The position numbers and the translations under genes are program-made. Under the pieces are notes generated by a model, which ran no database searches, had not been told where the DNA came from, and saw only the letters and a program-made list of their open reading frames with translations. This document shows positions 35,893 to 48,869 of a DNA stretch of 64,000 nt, piece after piece (within the stretch, counting starts at the first letter, position 1; each line of letters opens with the position of its first letter). Origin of the DNA: Punica granatum (taxonomy: Eukaryota > Streptophyta > Magnoliopsida > Myrtales > Lythraceae). Location: contig NC_045127.1 in NCBI RefSeq assembly GCF_007655135.1, positions 17,021,699 to 17,085,698 of the forward strand, written 5' to 3'.

Positions 35893-36586
35893 GGGATAAA
35901 AGCTCATACTTTACTTACTGTGAATGTGTTTATCATAATTTGACAATGAAATTAATGCTTTGTGTTAAAATGGTAAAGATTTGCTAAATAAAGTTGTAAT
36001 TTCAGTAATTAGAGCAATGCAATTGGTAGAAATTTAAGAGAGAGAATGATATTACAATCTATTTAATTAAGATAATACAGATAACCATTTTCCCAGAAAA
36101 AAACTAAGGAAATATTTCACTCGTGAAATATATATATATATATATATTTATATATATGTAAATGAATATAACAAAATACTATTCTTAAATATAATCACAT
36201 TAGAAACTTATAATTATTTAACTTAAAAATAGAATTTCTAAGAGTTATATGAACAAACTTTAATAAAACACGTCCAAAAGTACCAAAGAATAATGATAAA
36301 ATTGAGTAATTTGATCTGATATAATTTGATAACATATTTTTTAATAAAATTAAACAATTGACTCAAACGATATAATGCTAGGCATTGTGAGTCCATGCAT
36401 ATTTTTTTTTGTTCTTTTGTAATTAAGTTAATCACATTGCACTCATAGTAGCACTATCATGTATATGTTTTTAAAATAAAATTTTGTACATAAATTACTA
36501 GTTCTCCTTGCAATATTATTTGTATTGACAGCAAAAGAGGGGATTCAATTTCACTTCAACCTGATTAAATTTTATAGAATATCCCA
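35893..36586. other. AT-rich upstream region of thionin-like copy B
   Basis: Non-coding, with a TA microsatellite at about 36,127-36,160. Equivalent of 11,376-12,059. Nothing further recognised. Confidence 0.4.
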
Positions 36587-36594
36587 GTGTTATT

Positions 36595-37108
36595 AAAATC
36601 GGACCGGACGCTGAACCGGTCGAGGTATAGGTTCACGAGGTTTATGGGTCCAATCGGGGGTTCGATGGGTCGGACTGTACGTCTAATTAAATAATAAATA
36701 ATGCATATAAAATTAAGAAAGGTTATGATATATTAAATATATACACAATAATTCAAATAATTGAAATAATGAATGAAAGAATTTTTTTATGGAAGTTATT
36801 TTTTCCTTTGTTATGCTTAAAGAGATAAAGAATGATCAAAAGGAGCAAAATGTGGCTGTTGCCTAATGGCTAATAGGTTAGTTAGGGAGGTTTGAGGTCT
36901 TTGGTTCAAGTCTCCATGCATACAATTTAATTTTTTAATAAAAAGAAATCCATAGAACCGGTCGGTTGGTATGGGTTCAGTAAAAAATCGTTCGGTTTAA
37001 TGGGATCCCCGATCTAAAGGTGCAATTTCAGTTTTCCAGAGAACCTGACCGGACAGGGTGCCGGTTTCCGATCGGACTGGCTGGTTCGGTCCGGTTCTAA
37101 TAACAAAG
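36595..37108. mobile_element. hAT-type MITE, copy B
   Basis: Target duplication GAATATCC at 36,587-36,594 and 37,109-37,116. Left tip CAGTGTTATTAAAATCGGAC, right tip complement CTTTGTTATTAGAACCGGAC. Same site as in copy A. The many single-base differences from A are mostly C/T or G/A. Confidence 0.88.
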
Positions 37109-37116
37109 GAATATCC

Positions 37117-37845
37117 AACTACATCTATAACTATATTATTATAATATAAATCGAGTAACTTTTTCTGATTTTAATATAAATTCAAATGGTTATCTGATTG
37201 GCACTAATTAATACATATATTAAACACGGTCCTAAATAAAACATAAATATGCTCTAAACGATAGAAGTCTAAAGTAAAATATGAAATATTAATTTAAAGA
37301 AATGGATTCAAGTACATTTCTTTTCTAGGAAGCATATTCGAACGAATAAAATTAGGAAAAGTAGGGCCAACAGAGATCTCGTCTGGGGCGGTGGTGATAG
37401 AATAGAGTTAGGAAGAAGAGCAGTGTTGGCACACATTCAACTGCCACCACTGCAAGTGAGATTGCTGGCCAACTTAGAGTCCAACAACTGTTCAATACTA
37501 CCCCTTCTCTTCTTTTCTCTCTCTTCGAAGAGAGAAAGAAACAATCACCATCGCCCTAGGCAACTTCGTTGGAGGCCTTGCTCTTCTATCTTCGGCCATT
37601 TTTTTTTCTTTGATTTTTAAATTTGTATTTCTAAAATAAAAAATATTTTTAAAATAAGCAAAGCCTTATAAGAACATTTTATGCACGTAATTTGATGGGT
37701 TATTCAATAATGTTAAATGTATGGCCTTAAGTAAAATAAACTCAAAAGTTATGGTCCAAATTAGTAATTGTGTCATAAGTCAAAGGTCTGGTAAAAGCAA
37801 TCAATTGGGGCAACGTGCATTGTTTTAGCAAATGGGTTAAGTGTC
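37117..37845. other. Non-coding spacer, right end of copy B
   Basis: Equivalent of 12,601-13,356. Lacks about 45 bp (a GGGTAGGGGCGGTAATGGC-containing piece near 37,543) that both A and C keep. No gene recognised. Confidence 0.45.
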
Positions 37846-38245
37846 TTTTCCTCAAATCTCAAGTGAGATAATTGCATTTTACCTATTTAATTTCTTGCAG
37901 TGTTTTGCTTTTAAAAACTTTCAAAAAAAATTCGTCAAAAGTAAATATGTTTTATATGATTTTATTTCTCATATTTATAATTTTTTTTCTAAGGAAATGC
38001 CTAAACTAATCTACCATCGCTCCCATTAATCCTAGTTACGCTTGGTTTGGGAGTGCTAATGGTGATATAAATGTGTTGAAATATAATTCTAAAAAAATAA
38101 ATATTGATTTCAATAAGTTAAAGAGTTGTAGGAGGTAAATATTTAAAATTGTTGAAGTTAAAATTAATACTTAAAAAGAGAATAAGCATAAACAATTTTT
38201 ATAAGCACTTATTAACTCGCTGGAGAAAATCACTTTTCTAACTGC
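37846..38245. mobile_element. ~400-bp segment present in B and absent from C
   Basis: In C, GTTAAGTG joins directly to the TAGAAATGAACC sequence at 52,910. In B, about 400 bp of AT-rich sequence lies between, with words such as CTTGGTTTGGGAGTGCTAA. It may be a transposon insertion in B or a deletion in C. No clear ends seen. Confidence 0.4.
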
Positions 38246-38266
38246 AGAAATGAACCAAACAGTTAG

Positions 38267-38659
38267 GGATTGATTTTTGGACCCGACTCCTTATGGGTCG
38301 CGAAGGCTCGCGAAGCCCACAATGGGGCGAAGCTTGATTTGGCCCTGGTGATATGGAAGCTACTCAGGCAACAAGCATGGTGGGATTTATTTCCTAATTG
38401 ATCGAGGTATAACATTTGGCGAATATATCGAGAATTCCATGAAATAAGGTAATAGATACACTTGTGATCAATTATAAATATCGAGCTATGCCTACAGTTT
38501 ACAATTTAGATGTTATTTGCTCTCATAAGAACCCTTGTTGACTTGAGCGTTAGAGAGGAAAATTGGGCCACTACCCTAATCTTTCCTTTTTGCGGGTTAA
38601 TTGAGAACACGAGGATTGCACGTGGATTCAACCCAAATCACAGGTTCGTAACATTGACG
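38267..38659 (+). mobile_element. Ty3/gypsy LTR fragment (first copy)
   Basis: Has LTR-like promoter features: TTATAAATATCGAGC (TATA region), then CCTTGTTGACTTGAGCGT, a word frequent in plant gypsy LTRs around the transcript start, and GAGAACACGAGGATTGCACG near the U5 end. No gag-pol follows. Repeated at 52,931-53,322. Confidence 0.55.
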
Positions 38660-39104
38660 TAATACAATGCTCTCATTCTTTGAGGGAGAAAAGAGAATGT
38701 CCAAGATCAACAGCATCCTTCGAAATGTATCATCGTAAATTCTGTTAAGAATGATGATTAACTTTTCCATCAAATATCATAATACAAATCTCTTCAATAT
38801 ATATAAACTAAAGTCATGCTTACTCGTGAATACATGCTCATAGATTTCTTATTAACCTTAGGTTGAGCTCTAACCCTTTTCAACTGTTTGGTAACACTTG
38901 TCCCATATTTCCTCTTAGCTAGTATCGATACCCCCATTTATGGACTCTTCAAAGCTGGCTCGGGTTTATGAGACGTCTTCAAAACGGATCCATCTACATA
39001 ATTCAAATAATAAGATTAACAAAAACCATATCAAAAACTTAAGTATATGTCGTGCATACTTCCTTACAGTTCTCTTCGGCCACAGTTGCTACAGCCTAAT
39101 TTTG

Positions 39105-40345
39105 TCATATACTTTTAACGATATTTTCCTCATGAAAACCTTCATCTTCTTGGTGAATATGGTTCTCCCCAACAACATTAGGAAGTTCGTTCCCTATATC
39201 ATCCAACCTATCCTCTTGACCATGAGTGTCAACCTTTTCTCCGTGACTCGCAACCTCAACTTCCTCCATGTCCGGTGCTTCTTCCATTTTATCATTCATT
39301 ATCATCTCTCTAATACCAACCAATCTAGATGTATTCATTTCTTTAATCTCATGAATACTGCTCTCTCTCATCTGCTTCATCCAATTTGAAAATGCTGCTC
39401 TCAACTGCTTAATTTCATCCATAACTTATCCTTTCATTTCATAAATTGAAGCTGTTGTATTTGACATTTTCGACTTCATCTATTGTATATCTCCCTCAAT
39501 ACTCTCAAGCCTCTCATTGATGGACTAAAACAAAGAACATTGTCTGCATATGAATGCTATAATAAATAAACTACAGTTAAAAATCAACTTAATATATTTA
39601 GAATAGTTAATTACCCCATTATATTGCTCCTCATCACCGCTTGGTGCCTTCGATTGGCCATAAAGAGTAACCTACCAAATCAACGTCATACTGATCACAC
39701 AATACAAATTTCTTTCTATGCTACAATAAGAACAATTTATATGAGACTTACACTTTTCTCATCGACACCATCCATCTTCTTAATTATGTTGAGGAGTTAG
39801 ATAATATCACTCTTCCCCTAGTATTGAAGAAGTAGTAGGGTTTGTTTATTAAGCGAGACCACCAGCAATCCCAACCTAATATTGTCCACATACAATAACT
39901 AAAAAGCAATTCAGATGTTCATCTTCAATTAAAATACTTCTAAATTGCACAAATATATATACAATATTCAATTTCATAAAAGTTTTACATACCAACAAGA
40001 GAAATACACAACCGGTGATCCATTTCTAATTGACTTTCTTCAAATTTGTCACACCCTCATCAAGCTTCTCCAATACTAGTTTTGCACAATTACATGATCT
40101 TATCTTATCCACATCTACTATGCTATACAAATATTCCTTTGAAATTTTTGCGTTTGTAGTAGGATAACGAAGGGTCTTCGTAATCAAAAGTGCAATCATA
40201 CATTTAAAATTATCATCTACCTAGACATTAAGATCTACCAATTGTTTCTCTAAATCATTAAACTTAATTATTCCTAATCCCTGTGTGTCCCTTACTATCG
40301 GTAACATTTCATGCTCACTCCTCTTACGTGGAACATTTGGTCCTC
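39105..40345 (-). pseudogene. Degenerate plant transposon-type protein (DUF1985/Ulp1-associated?), first copy
   Basis: Minus-strand fragments with in-frame stops: about 40,060-40,345 reads GLGIIKFNDLEKQLVDLN, ISKEYLYSIVDVDKIRSC and CAKLVLEKLDEGVTNLKK; 39,105-39,470 reads ERLESIEGDIQ, then a charged helical segment starting MDEIKQLRAAF. The CAKLVLEKL.EGV block is reminiscent of plant DUF1985/Ulp1-like proteins carried by Mutator-type elements. The resemblance is by memory and weak. Clearly not functional. Confidence 0.4.
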
Positions 40346-42403
40346 TCCTATCAAGACCCAACAATTTCTCAACATCTTATATGTAACAACTTTGTGTAAC
40401 TCGTGAATAATTAGCTTCCTATTATCAAAGTCATAGATAGCATTTCAACAGGAAGATGCATAATTGTTGTTGCAGCTGCATGCAAGGAATATGCAATAAA
40501 CTCCCAAATCCTACATCAACAACAACCATCTTTTTTTTCTTATCAAATTTGCTAAACATGGTCGCCACTTGTTCGAGGGTGCATTGCGTTTTCAATGAAA
40601 CCAACGCATAATAAGATAAGATAACACCTTATACAACAAAAATAAAATTTACTCATAAATCATGAATTTATATGTCGTTGCATCATTATACATACATTTT
40701 CTCCGCTATCGGGACGGTCAATTACTTTCAGAGCATCTTCAACCGCTATACACTTCATTTACAACACATTTCGTTTGCTTTCCCATTAATGTTCCCTATG
40801 TACTACAATTACACTATCATTATCAACGCTAAAAAGGAGAAACAAGAAGTAAGAAAAAAAAGTCAATCCTTAAATAAAAATATAACTACACTAAATCGAT
40901 GCCACTTTTTCAAACATTACAGAAAATTTAAAATTTAATTGCACTTCACCTAAATTTAATTCATTACCACCATTTCTAGCATTTCAAAATAATCCAATTA
41001 TAACCAAAACAAAAACTTCAAAAATGAGATCTAACAATAAAATTAATTAATTTACCATTAATACTACCAAGTCAAGAACATCAATCTGTCCAAAATTTTC
41101 CATAAAAAATAATAATAAAATCATTTCAAATCAACCTCCCCTACAAGACTATCTCCAAAGCAACCAGAAACAACCTACCACGTTCAAATTATTTTTCATT
41201 TTTATTCTAACATCAGTTTTCATTAAAGGAATCATAATATTCTTTGAAATGAGATATTTTAATTAAGATAACAACTAAACTTCTATATTTGACATTCTAA
41301 CTCCAAGTCAACAAAATAGAATATTAAATCCTTATCGACTCATTCATAAAATTTCACATCAATATTTAATTAGACATTTGCAGCATAATCCCCTAACTCA
41401 TAGCAACTTATTCAACAAAAAGAATAACCTTCCATTCTCGGAATCCAATTATCATTGTTTTTTCAAAACTAACATAATAATATGAAAATGATAAGGTCTT
41501 CATTCATAATAATTTTATAGATATATATTCCTATTCAACTTGGACTTTTCGTCACAGTCGAAACAATTAAATTCATTTAATATATTAATAAAATTCACAC
41601 TACTATAAACTCTAAATAGTCATGTGCATGTCATCATTCACTTTAACATAAATCCTCCTCATTATATCCCTTCATTACACTTTAATTTCTAAAATATTGA
41701 TATTGTACTAACAATTGACTCTTCACATCAATATATGATGTGTTAATTCAATCAAAATAAACTTAAAGATAAAAATAAATCAACCATTCATAGTCATATT
41801 CCTCCCCAACATTAGCTCACAGACTAAATAAATAATTAAAATTTATTTCCTAACATTACCAAATTAGCACTAGAGTAACTTCCACAATGAGTACAATTTC
41901 CTTAAGATAAGTCCTCTCATTATATCCCAACTTTCTATAAAATGACTACACAAATGACTATTCAACTCTTCACCACGATAGTAGTTATCTATTCTATTTA
42001 TAAAAATGTTACATTCACAACCAAAACAATAATATCTCCAACTACATAACTTTAAGTCAAATTGTGCTCATTTGGAATATTTTCTCATTATACTTAATTT
42101 ATACAATGACAATATCCACACATCCATAAATCCCACGTTGCTCTAAATTAACTTTCTATTTAACAAATAAATTTCAACTTCTACAAACCAATATTTATGT
42201 ACAACAAAACATAATCTTTAACCTAAAATAAAATTCTCTTTAACAAATTAGATTACCAATTTTAGTAGAACATTTTGCGGCATTTTCAGCAAGGACTAAT
42301 TAATCTATTCCTTAAACCTTAAAATCTCCCACAAATTTAAATCCCTAAAATCCCTAAACACCACAACCAAATCCATATTCATTCAAAACGTCATATTCAA
42401 CAA
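40346..42403. other. AT-rich non-coding region (first copy)
   Basis: About 2 kb of AT-rich sequence, nearly identical to 55,010-57,079. No long frame, RNA gene or transposon end recognised. Probably the outer part of the same decayed element. Confidence 0.45.
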
Positions 42404-42408
42404 TCCAA
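42404..42408. other. Duplication-2 breakpoint with 5-bp microhomology
   Basis: tccaa is shared by the proximal end (27,314-27,318, followed by ctttatg), the join (42,404-42,408, preceded by caacaa and followed by ctttatg) and the distal end (57,080-57,084, preceded by caacaa and followed by tataaat). Confidence 0.92.
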
Positions 42409-42769
42409 CTTTATGAAATGATGTTTTCCTCCAAAGAAACTTTAAGTAATGTTCATTTCATCATTTGAATTAATTTTTATCCAACCATAATTATTTTCTT
42501 CGAGGTATAATATATGAATATAAGTGGAGAGTGAAATCTCGATAAAATAAGTTCATCGTTTTTAATTATATTCCTCCATATTTTTGTTGACACTAAAAAC
42601 TTGCACTGTACGCTTTAGTTGTTTTGGGAAGCATGCCAAGTATTTGGCTCTTTCCTTAGAATAAGTAGGACTATATAATCCTGTACAATAGTAAGTTTTA
42701 GGGGACGACTCGATCAATCAACAACTCTATTTAATCACTTGTTCAGTTACTTTACTTTTATATGTACTT

Positions 42770-45700
42770 TTATTTTTCAAGGAAGAGCTTCGTGCCTACC
42801 GACTGCACCTTTATCTTTCTCACGGAAGAGTTTCTAACCTACCGTTCCTCTACACCTGAAAATCTAAAGTCCTTAACCTTCTGGACAAGGCAAAAAATAG
42901 TGGAAAGAATCCAAGAGGCTATTTCCTCGAGCCTCGTCGAGCATCAATATCGACAAGTTTGATCCAAACCCGACAGCCAGTCCTGCAGAGCTACGAGCCT
43001 GTGGTACTACGCACTGACTAGAGGAGGACTGTCGGTGTTGTTCGACAGATCTTACACTTGGGAGACAACATCCCTAGCACGCCTAGGTGATTCCGTGGCA
43101 TCTTCACGTCACGAACTAATCCACCAACCAGGAAGGGAAGCGTGGCTGTAAGATTTTGCAGCAAATAACGTTTTCTGGTACGCCCGGTGAGACCCACAGT
43201 GTAGAGGAAGAATGGAGCAACAATAGGAGAACGTACAGGAGAAGCAAGTTTTGCCATAGGCCACTAAAAATCCACCGTGGCTGCACCAGCATGTCCGTAA
43301 CGTTAATGAACTCATGGACGATGAGGAAGTGGAAGGAGATCCACTCCAACGCTTGGTAAGATACTTTGCTGATACTCTAGCTACAATGCAAGAATCGGCT
43401 AGCCGTTTCCAAAACATGTGCGGTGAAATTGACAATTTTAGTAAAAGGATAAATGTTGAAGTTCAAACTGTAGAGCACAGTTCTCGACAATTAGAGGCCT
43501 TAATTGAGGCTAATCCTCAACATAATAGGCATTGGAATCAAGCAATCAGACAAGCCCAAGTCATGGATCAAAGGCCTGTAGAACCTCGGCCTGTGCCAAG
43601 AGAGGAGGTAGCGCAAAACTTTCAGGCCGATAACTTGGGGGCTAATCCTCAGCCGGACAGGTTCCCCTTCATAGGCCACTTGGCCAGCCAATCCAACCTA
43701 ATCCACCTATCCCGCCAATTCCAACTGCAGCGCCAGAGTCACCATAGCCGATCTAACCTAATCCACCTATCTGGCAGCAATGCAAGAATCGGCTCGCCGT
43801 TTCCAAAACATGCGCGGTGAAATTGACAATTTTAGTGAAAGGATAAATGTTGAAGTTTAAACTGTAGAGCATAGTTCTCGACAATTAGGGGCCTTAATTG
43901 AGGCTAATCCTCAACATAATAGGTATTGGAATCAAGCAATCAGACAAGCCCAAGTCGTGGATCAAAAGCCTGTAGAACCTCGGCCTGTGCCAAGAGAGAA
44001 GGTAGCGCAAAACTTTCAGCTTGGGGGCTCAGCTGGACAGGTTCCCCTTCATAGGCCACCTGGCCAGCCGATCCAACCTAATCCACCTATCCCGCCAATT
44101 CCAACTGCAGCGCCAGAGTCACCACAGGCTTTTAGGCTAGTGGCACCACCAAATCCACTGCTACTGGCCAGAGATATGAATAGGCTAGCACAAGCATACC
44201 AGCCGGTCGATAGGAGAGTTCTACAAGATGTCATTCAGGACATGTATGGGTCGATATTACGGCAGTTGATTGGCCAGTCTATAGTATCCCGTTTGATTTT
44301 GTAATCAAGTTTTTTAAATTTTAATTATAACTTTTAACTCTACTCACTACATAATAAAAATCAACAACACAATTATTATTTTTCCCTTTTTCTTCAATTT
44401 TTAAACCATTTAATTCAATTTTTAATACTAAATTTTGTTAACTATCCGTTATTTTTTTCACAATTCAACAATACAATCATTACTTTCTTTTAATTATTCA
44501 TTACTTTTTTACACTTTTTCTCATAATTCAACAACACAATCATTACAACCCAATTAAAATAAAAACTCAACTCTACTTAACTCTAAAATCAAACACACCT
44601 GGAAACCTTACCCGGAGTGGACATACCAGACCTATGAGTTTCTTAGGGGGTTTAAAGTGCCAGGATTTACTTTATTTTCTAGAGATGGAACTCAGACATC
44701 ACTAGAACATATAGCCCTTTTACATATCAATGTAGCAAAGTGGCGGGAATGACTACTTGAAGCTGAGATTGTTCAGAAATTGTTTGATAGGTACGACTTT
44801 CAAATGGTACATTGAATTATCACCTAATTCTGTTTTTGATTTGGAGGCCCAATTCCATACACAATTTTATCGTACCACGCCAGAAGTCATGTTAGCCGAT
44901 TTATCTCGAATCCTTCAAAAGCCTTGAGAGCCAATGGAGGACTATATCGCAAGAATCAAGACTCAACTATAGGCCTGCTGGGTTGCATTGTCTGAATATG
45001 AATTTGTCAGGTTGTGCGAGAAGGGTATGGAATGAGAGCTTAGAAAGAAGTTTGATGGTATGGACTTTCGGGATTTTATTGAATTGGCACTAACGCTGCA
45101 GGTTATGAAAGTTTGTTGAAGGAAGAGGCTGAATGAAAGCGCGGCCGACATCCAGTTCACTCCATTTATGAAGAATTCGATAGTCTTGACCTCGAGGTTG
45201 ATGCCGCCGAAATTATTATCGATCAACCTGTGACCTACCCACCTCTGGCCAAGGCAAAAGGTGGCCTGAGAGGAGAGGCCGAATTCCTACAACCAGTCTA
45301 AATACTACACCTTTGATGTATCTAAAACAGAGGAGGTCTTTAACTTCTTGGTACAGGCCGGCTTGATGAAATTTGGGCCTGGCCACAAGCCTCCATCACA
45401 GGAAGAGACCAAGAACTAGGTATTCTATTGATTTTCATCCTGGAGGCACTCGACAAATGAGTGCATTGCCTTGCGGAATGTGATTGAGGATAACTAGATC
45501 GGGGAATCTTGAAGGTTCCTGAGAGGCCGATGAAGGTTGATACTATACCTTTTCCATTGGCCAGTGAGAATGAAATGCGAGCTGACCTCGGGCCTCTTCT
45601 GACAAGGAGGAGAAATGAGGAAGAGGATGGACTCCAGAGGGTCGAAGGCCTAAAGAACATCCTGCAGAAGCTGTTCATTGAAGAAAGGCTTTGCATGGCC

Positions 45701-45990
45701 TGCACAAGGATGATCCTCGAAGAAAGAACAAAGGAGTTGAGCACTCCTTGGCAGCACCAGTTCAGGCAAACATATTGGCCTGTTGCAGCCGAAAGGTGGG
45801 TGCCTAGAAATATACCTCAGTCAAGTGGGCAGTAACATTTGAAGCCGTCAATATCACATAAGGATCGTACACCTGTGGCAACAATAGGACGAGCCAGGGG
45901 CTCATTAAATTCCTAGGGGGAGAAAGCACCTCTGAGGCCGAAAATGGTAAAACAACCGGCTAACACATCCTCCGGAGTTTAGGAATGATC
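42770..45990 (+). mobile_element. Degenerate Ty3/gypsy leader and gag remnant (copy C)
   Basis: Near-identical to 27,690-30,885, with the same 394-bp tandem duplication (43,384 and 43,778), the same MITE-like insertion and the same stops. An additional stop shortens the last fragment at 45,835. No pol genes. Confidence 0.75.
44285..44601. mobile_element. MITE-like insertion (copy C)
   Basis: Same insertion as 29,194-29,497, with about 13 bp more in an AATTTTTAA-type stretch. Shared by B and C, so older than duplication 2. Confidence 0.6.
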
Positions 45991-46903
45991 GACTCATCCA
46001 AAATTGTATTAAAAGCCATCAACTTTGCATGAACTTTCAAATGGACCAAGAACTTCAATTTTTAACACAAAAAATCATCAACTATTACTTACCCCTTTTC
46101 TATTTGAAATTTCATGCAAAGTTCATGATTTTTGATAAACTTACCCCTTTTCTAATTGGTTGGTTACTTTTTCAAATGGGTATCAGATCATTTCATAAAC
46201 ATTTATTTTTTTTTTATATTTTCAAGAATTCAAAAAATAGGAAATGCTTCTCTATTTATTATAGTAATAGATAAATACTAGAAGTAAATGTTTTTTTTAT
46301 TAATTCATCGAATCAATATTATATGAAAAATTATTGCATGATCCTATATCGTCATGTAACATGTGAAAATACCAAGTAGTGCTAATCACTCAAGTAAATG
46401 TCATAATTACTTTTCATTGAAGAAATCTTGTTGGTTTTTTTTTTTACCACATCAATGTGAGGTATGATTATTTTAGATTTTCTCATATTATTATATATAT
46501 TAATTTGGATTACTTTCACATAATTATTCTTTTCTTGTGATGAGAGCATTCCACATGAGTATCCGTTCTAGTTGCCACCGACCCCAATTGGAGGGTTGGT
46601 GGCTGCCAGCAGGGCCCTCACCGCAAAAATTGAAAGAACTCTAATTTGTCGTTATTTCAATTCTAGCAATAGGGGCCCTGACGACGGCCATCACACCTGG
46701 CGGAACTGCAATCTTGATTTTAATTAGTTTTTCATAAATTAAAAATTTTTAATTGGCTTAATGGGCCCCACTAATTTTGGATGGAGTTTGAAAATTGAAA
46801 TTCGTTAAAAGTTTTTGGTGGCAAAGTCAAGTGAATGTTCCAATCGAGAATTAGTACTGAAAAATGAATTTAGGATAATTCTTATGTCACACCAATCAAT
46901 CAT

Positions 46904-47826
46904 GTGTTTGAGTGGATTTTTGCTAAATATGCAAAGATAATGGCTAAAAGCAACCCTGGACAAGTTTCAAGAGGGTTTACTTTCGACCAAGACTTGCCTC
47001 TCACTTTCCAGCAGACGCGAGAGGAGTTCATTGCACGGCTCGAGCGAGTGACCCAAGCCCTCGAGAGTTCTGGTGGAATAAGAAGACACCTATGGTTGCA
47101 GAGAGATTATCGCCCAAAGGGAATCCTAATTTTCAACGGAAGCTTGAGTACCGAGGAATTCTTAGCGTGGATTTCGGATGTGGACCGATTCTTCGACTAC
47201 TACGGCATTCCCGATGATGGAAGCCGATTTGATCGTGTTGTTTATCGCTTAAAAGATAAAGCTTCTACTTGGTGGCGCGGGTTATAAAGAAATCATATTG
47301 TAGTTGGAAAGAATCCGATTGGAGGCGCATGAAACGACTTTTGAAGGATAGACTCTTGCCATTAGAGTGTGAGCAACAGTTGTTTGAGCCTTCAAGTAAT
47401 CTTCCGGAAACTGGCCTTCCTCTTGAACAAGGAAAGACAAATCTTGGTGATATGAAGATTATTGATGTTGTGATAGAAGATGAAAAAGTGCAGGTTGAAG
47501 ACACAACTTCCAAGAGGGATAACCAAACAAAAGAGGAAGAAGACGTGGAGTCGATGAACCAGACTATGCAGGAGCGAGATACACATGTCTCAGTTATGAA
47601 CGATTTATCTTTTGAGGAGAATATTTTGGAGGTACTAATTTCAAACTCCACAGAGCAAGTTCTGATTGAACCCACTTTAAATTCACCCCAAGTGGAACTT
47701 CAAGATGAAATTGCCATTGAAGATTTGTTGATGGTGCTTCATCCAATCGAGGCAAAATTTGCCAAAGCATATACGACTCCACCGAGGAAGCAACAGTTCA
47801 GACAGGCGAATTTGATGAATGTTTGA
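46904..47826 (+). pseudogene. Ty3/gypsy gag-like pseudogene, gag-1 (copy C)
   Basis: Same as copy B, with the stop after STWWRGL and the 7-bp deletion. One visible residue change in the core (SRFDRVV instead of SRVDRVV). Non-functional. Confidence 0.8.
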
Positions 47827-48869
47827 ATGAAATTGCCTAGAACGTTTCTTCTATTTTCTTATCTAAACAAGTCCCTTGTTTAGTGGCGAAAACCCCAATT
47901 CTTATCGTTCTTCCTTGAGCGTGGTGAATCAACTTAACTTTTCTTACTCGTGGCGAGTAATCTTATCGAATGAGTTTTGTTGGTTCTACCCTCCACCATT
48001 CTTTCTTACCCAGTTCTGGTTCGTGAGCTTATCATTTGGTATCAGAGCGAAGGTTAAGTTCTTGTTGGCCGATTGAAACACATGAGGGAGTGTACATACA
48101 AGTGTTTAGTAAGGAATCATTTTGGAAAACGCAATGGATGAGGAAAACGTCCATGAGGTTTTGAGGGGACTCACACTCAACCAAGCCCAGTTCCTTGGAT
48201 TCCAGCAGGGGCAAGAAGAACTTTCTGTACGGCTGGATAAATTGACCCAAGTTGTTGAGTGACTGGCCTTGGCACGTGCTGCTCCACCATGTGCACATCG
48301 AGTTCCCAAACGGAATGTTCAAGTGGAAGATGAAGTTGACCGGGAGGATGAACTTCCTGAAGAAGAAGAGCAGCTGGTTCCACGACGGGAGCAAAGGAGT
48401 GTCGGTAACAACCTCAATCTGAAGATTCAGCAATTCAAAGGCACGAGTTCCCCTGAAGAGTACCTCGAGTGGGTCCTGCGCATTGATAAAGTGTTCGAAT
48501 ACTATGAGTACTCCGAAGCCCAGAAGTGTCAGCTTGCGGCCCTCGAGTTCACCGATTATGCGAATCTTTGGTGGGAAAACATAAAAGCATAACGAAGGAG
48601 AGATGGCGAGAATGAGATTCGTAGTTGGTGGGAAATGAAGAGACTTTGATGACTATTTGAATGAAATTGCCTAGAACGTTTCCTCTATTTTTCTTATTTA
48701 AACAAGTCCTTTATTTAGTGGCGAAAACCCCGATTTTTATTGTTCATCCTTGAGCGTGGCGAATCAACCCGACTTTTCTTACTCGTGGCGAGTCATCTTA
48801 TTGAGTGAGTTTTGTTGGTTCTACCCTCCACCTTTCTTTCTTATCAAGTTCTGGTTCTTGAGCTTATCA
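47813..48869 (+). mobile_element. TR-GAG-like LTR element (copy C)
   Basis: 5' LTR 47,813-48,034, primer binding site TGGTATCAGAGC at 48,037-48,048, gag frame 48,269-48,592, 3' LTR 48,647-48,869. Structure as in copy B. Confidence 0.75.

Larger units (their letters stand above)
24012..37826. repeat. Copy B of duplication 1
   Basis: Collinear with 1-13,356. It contains the CABIN1 5' end, the Mutator-like element, the gag remnants, the thionin-like gene and the hAT MITE. Unlike copy A it continues past 37,826 into sequence not found in the A copy, so this is the original right edge. Its part from 27,314 onward is repeated again as copy C. Confidence 0.93.
27314..42408. repeat. First unit of duplication 2 (~15.1 kb)
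   Basis: Starts at tccaactttatgaaatg (27,314) and ends at ...caacaatccaa (42,408). The next unit begins again with ctttatgaaatg. It contains the Ty3 gag remnant, gag-1, the TR-GAG-like element, the thionin-like gene, the hAT MITE, the LTR fragment and the DUF1985-like relic. Confidence 0.92.

Noticed and set aside
39105..39422. 105-codon minus-strand frame taken as a real small gene
   Set aside because: It is a fragment of a longer broken coding region with stops just upstream in both copies.
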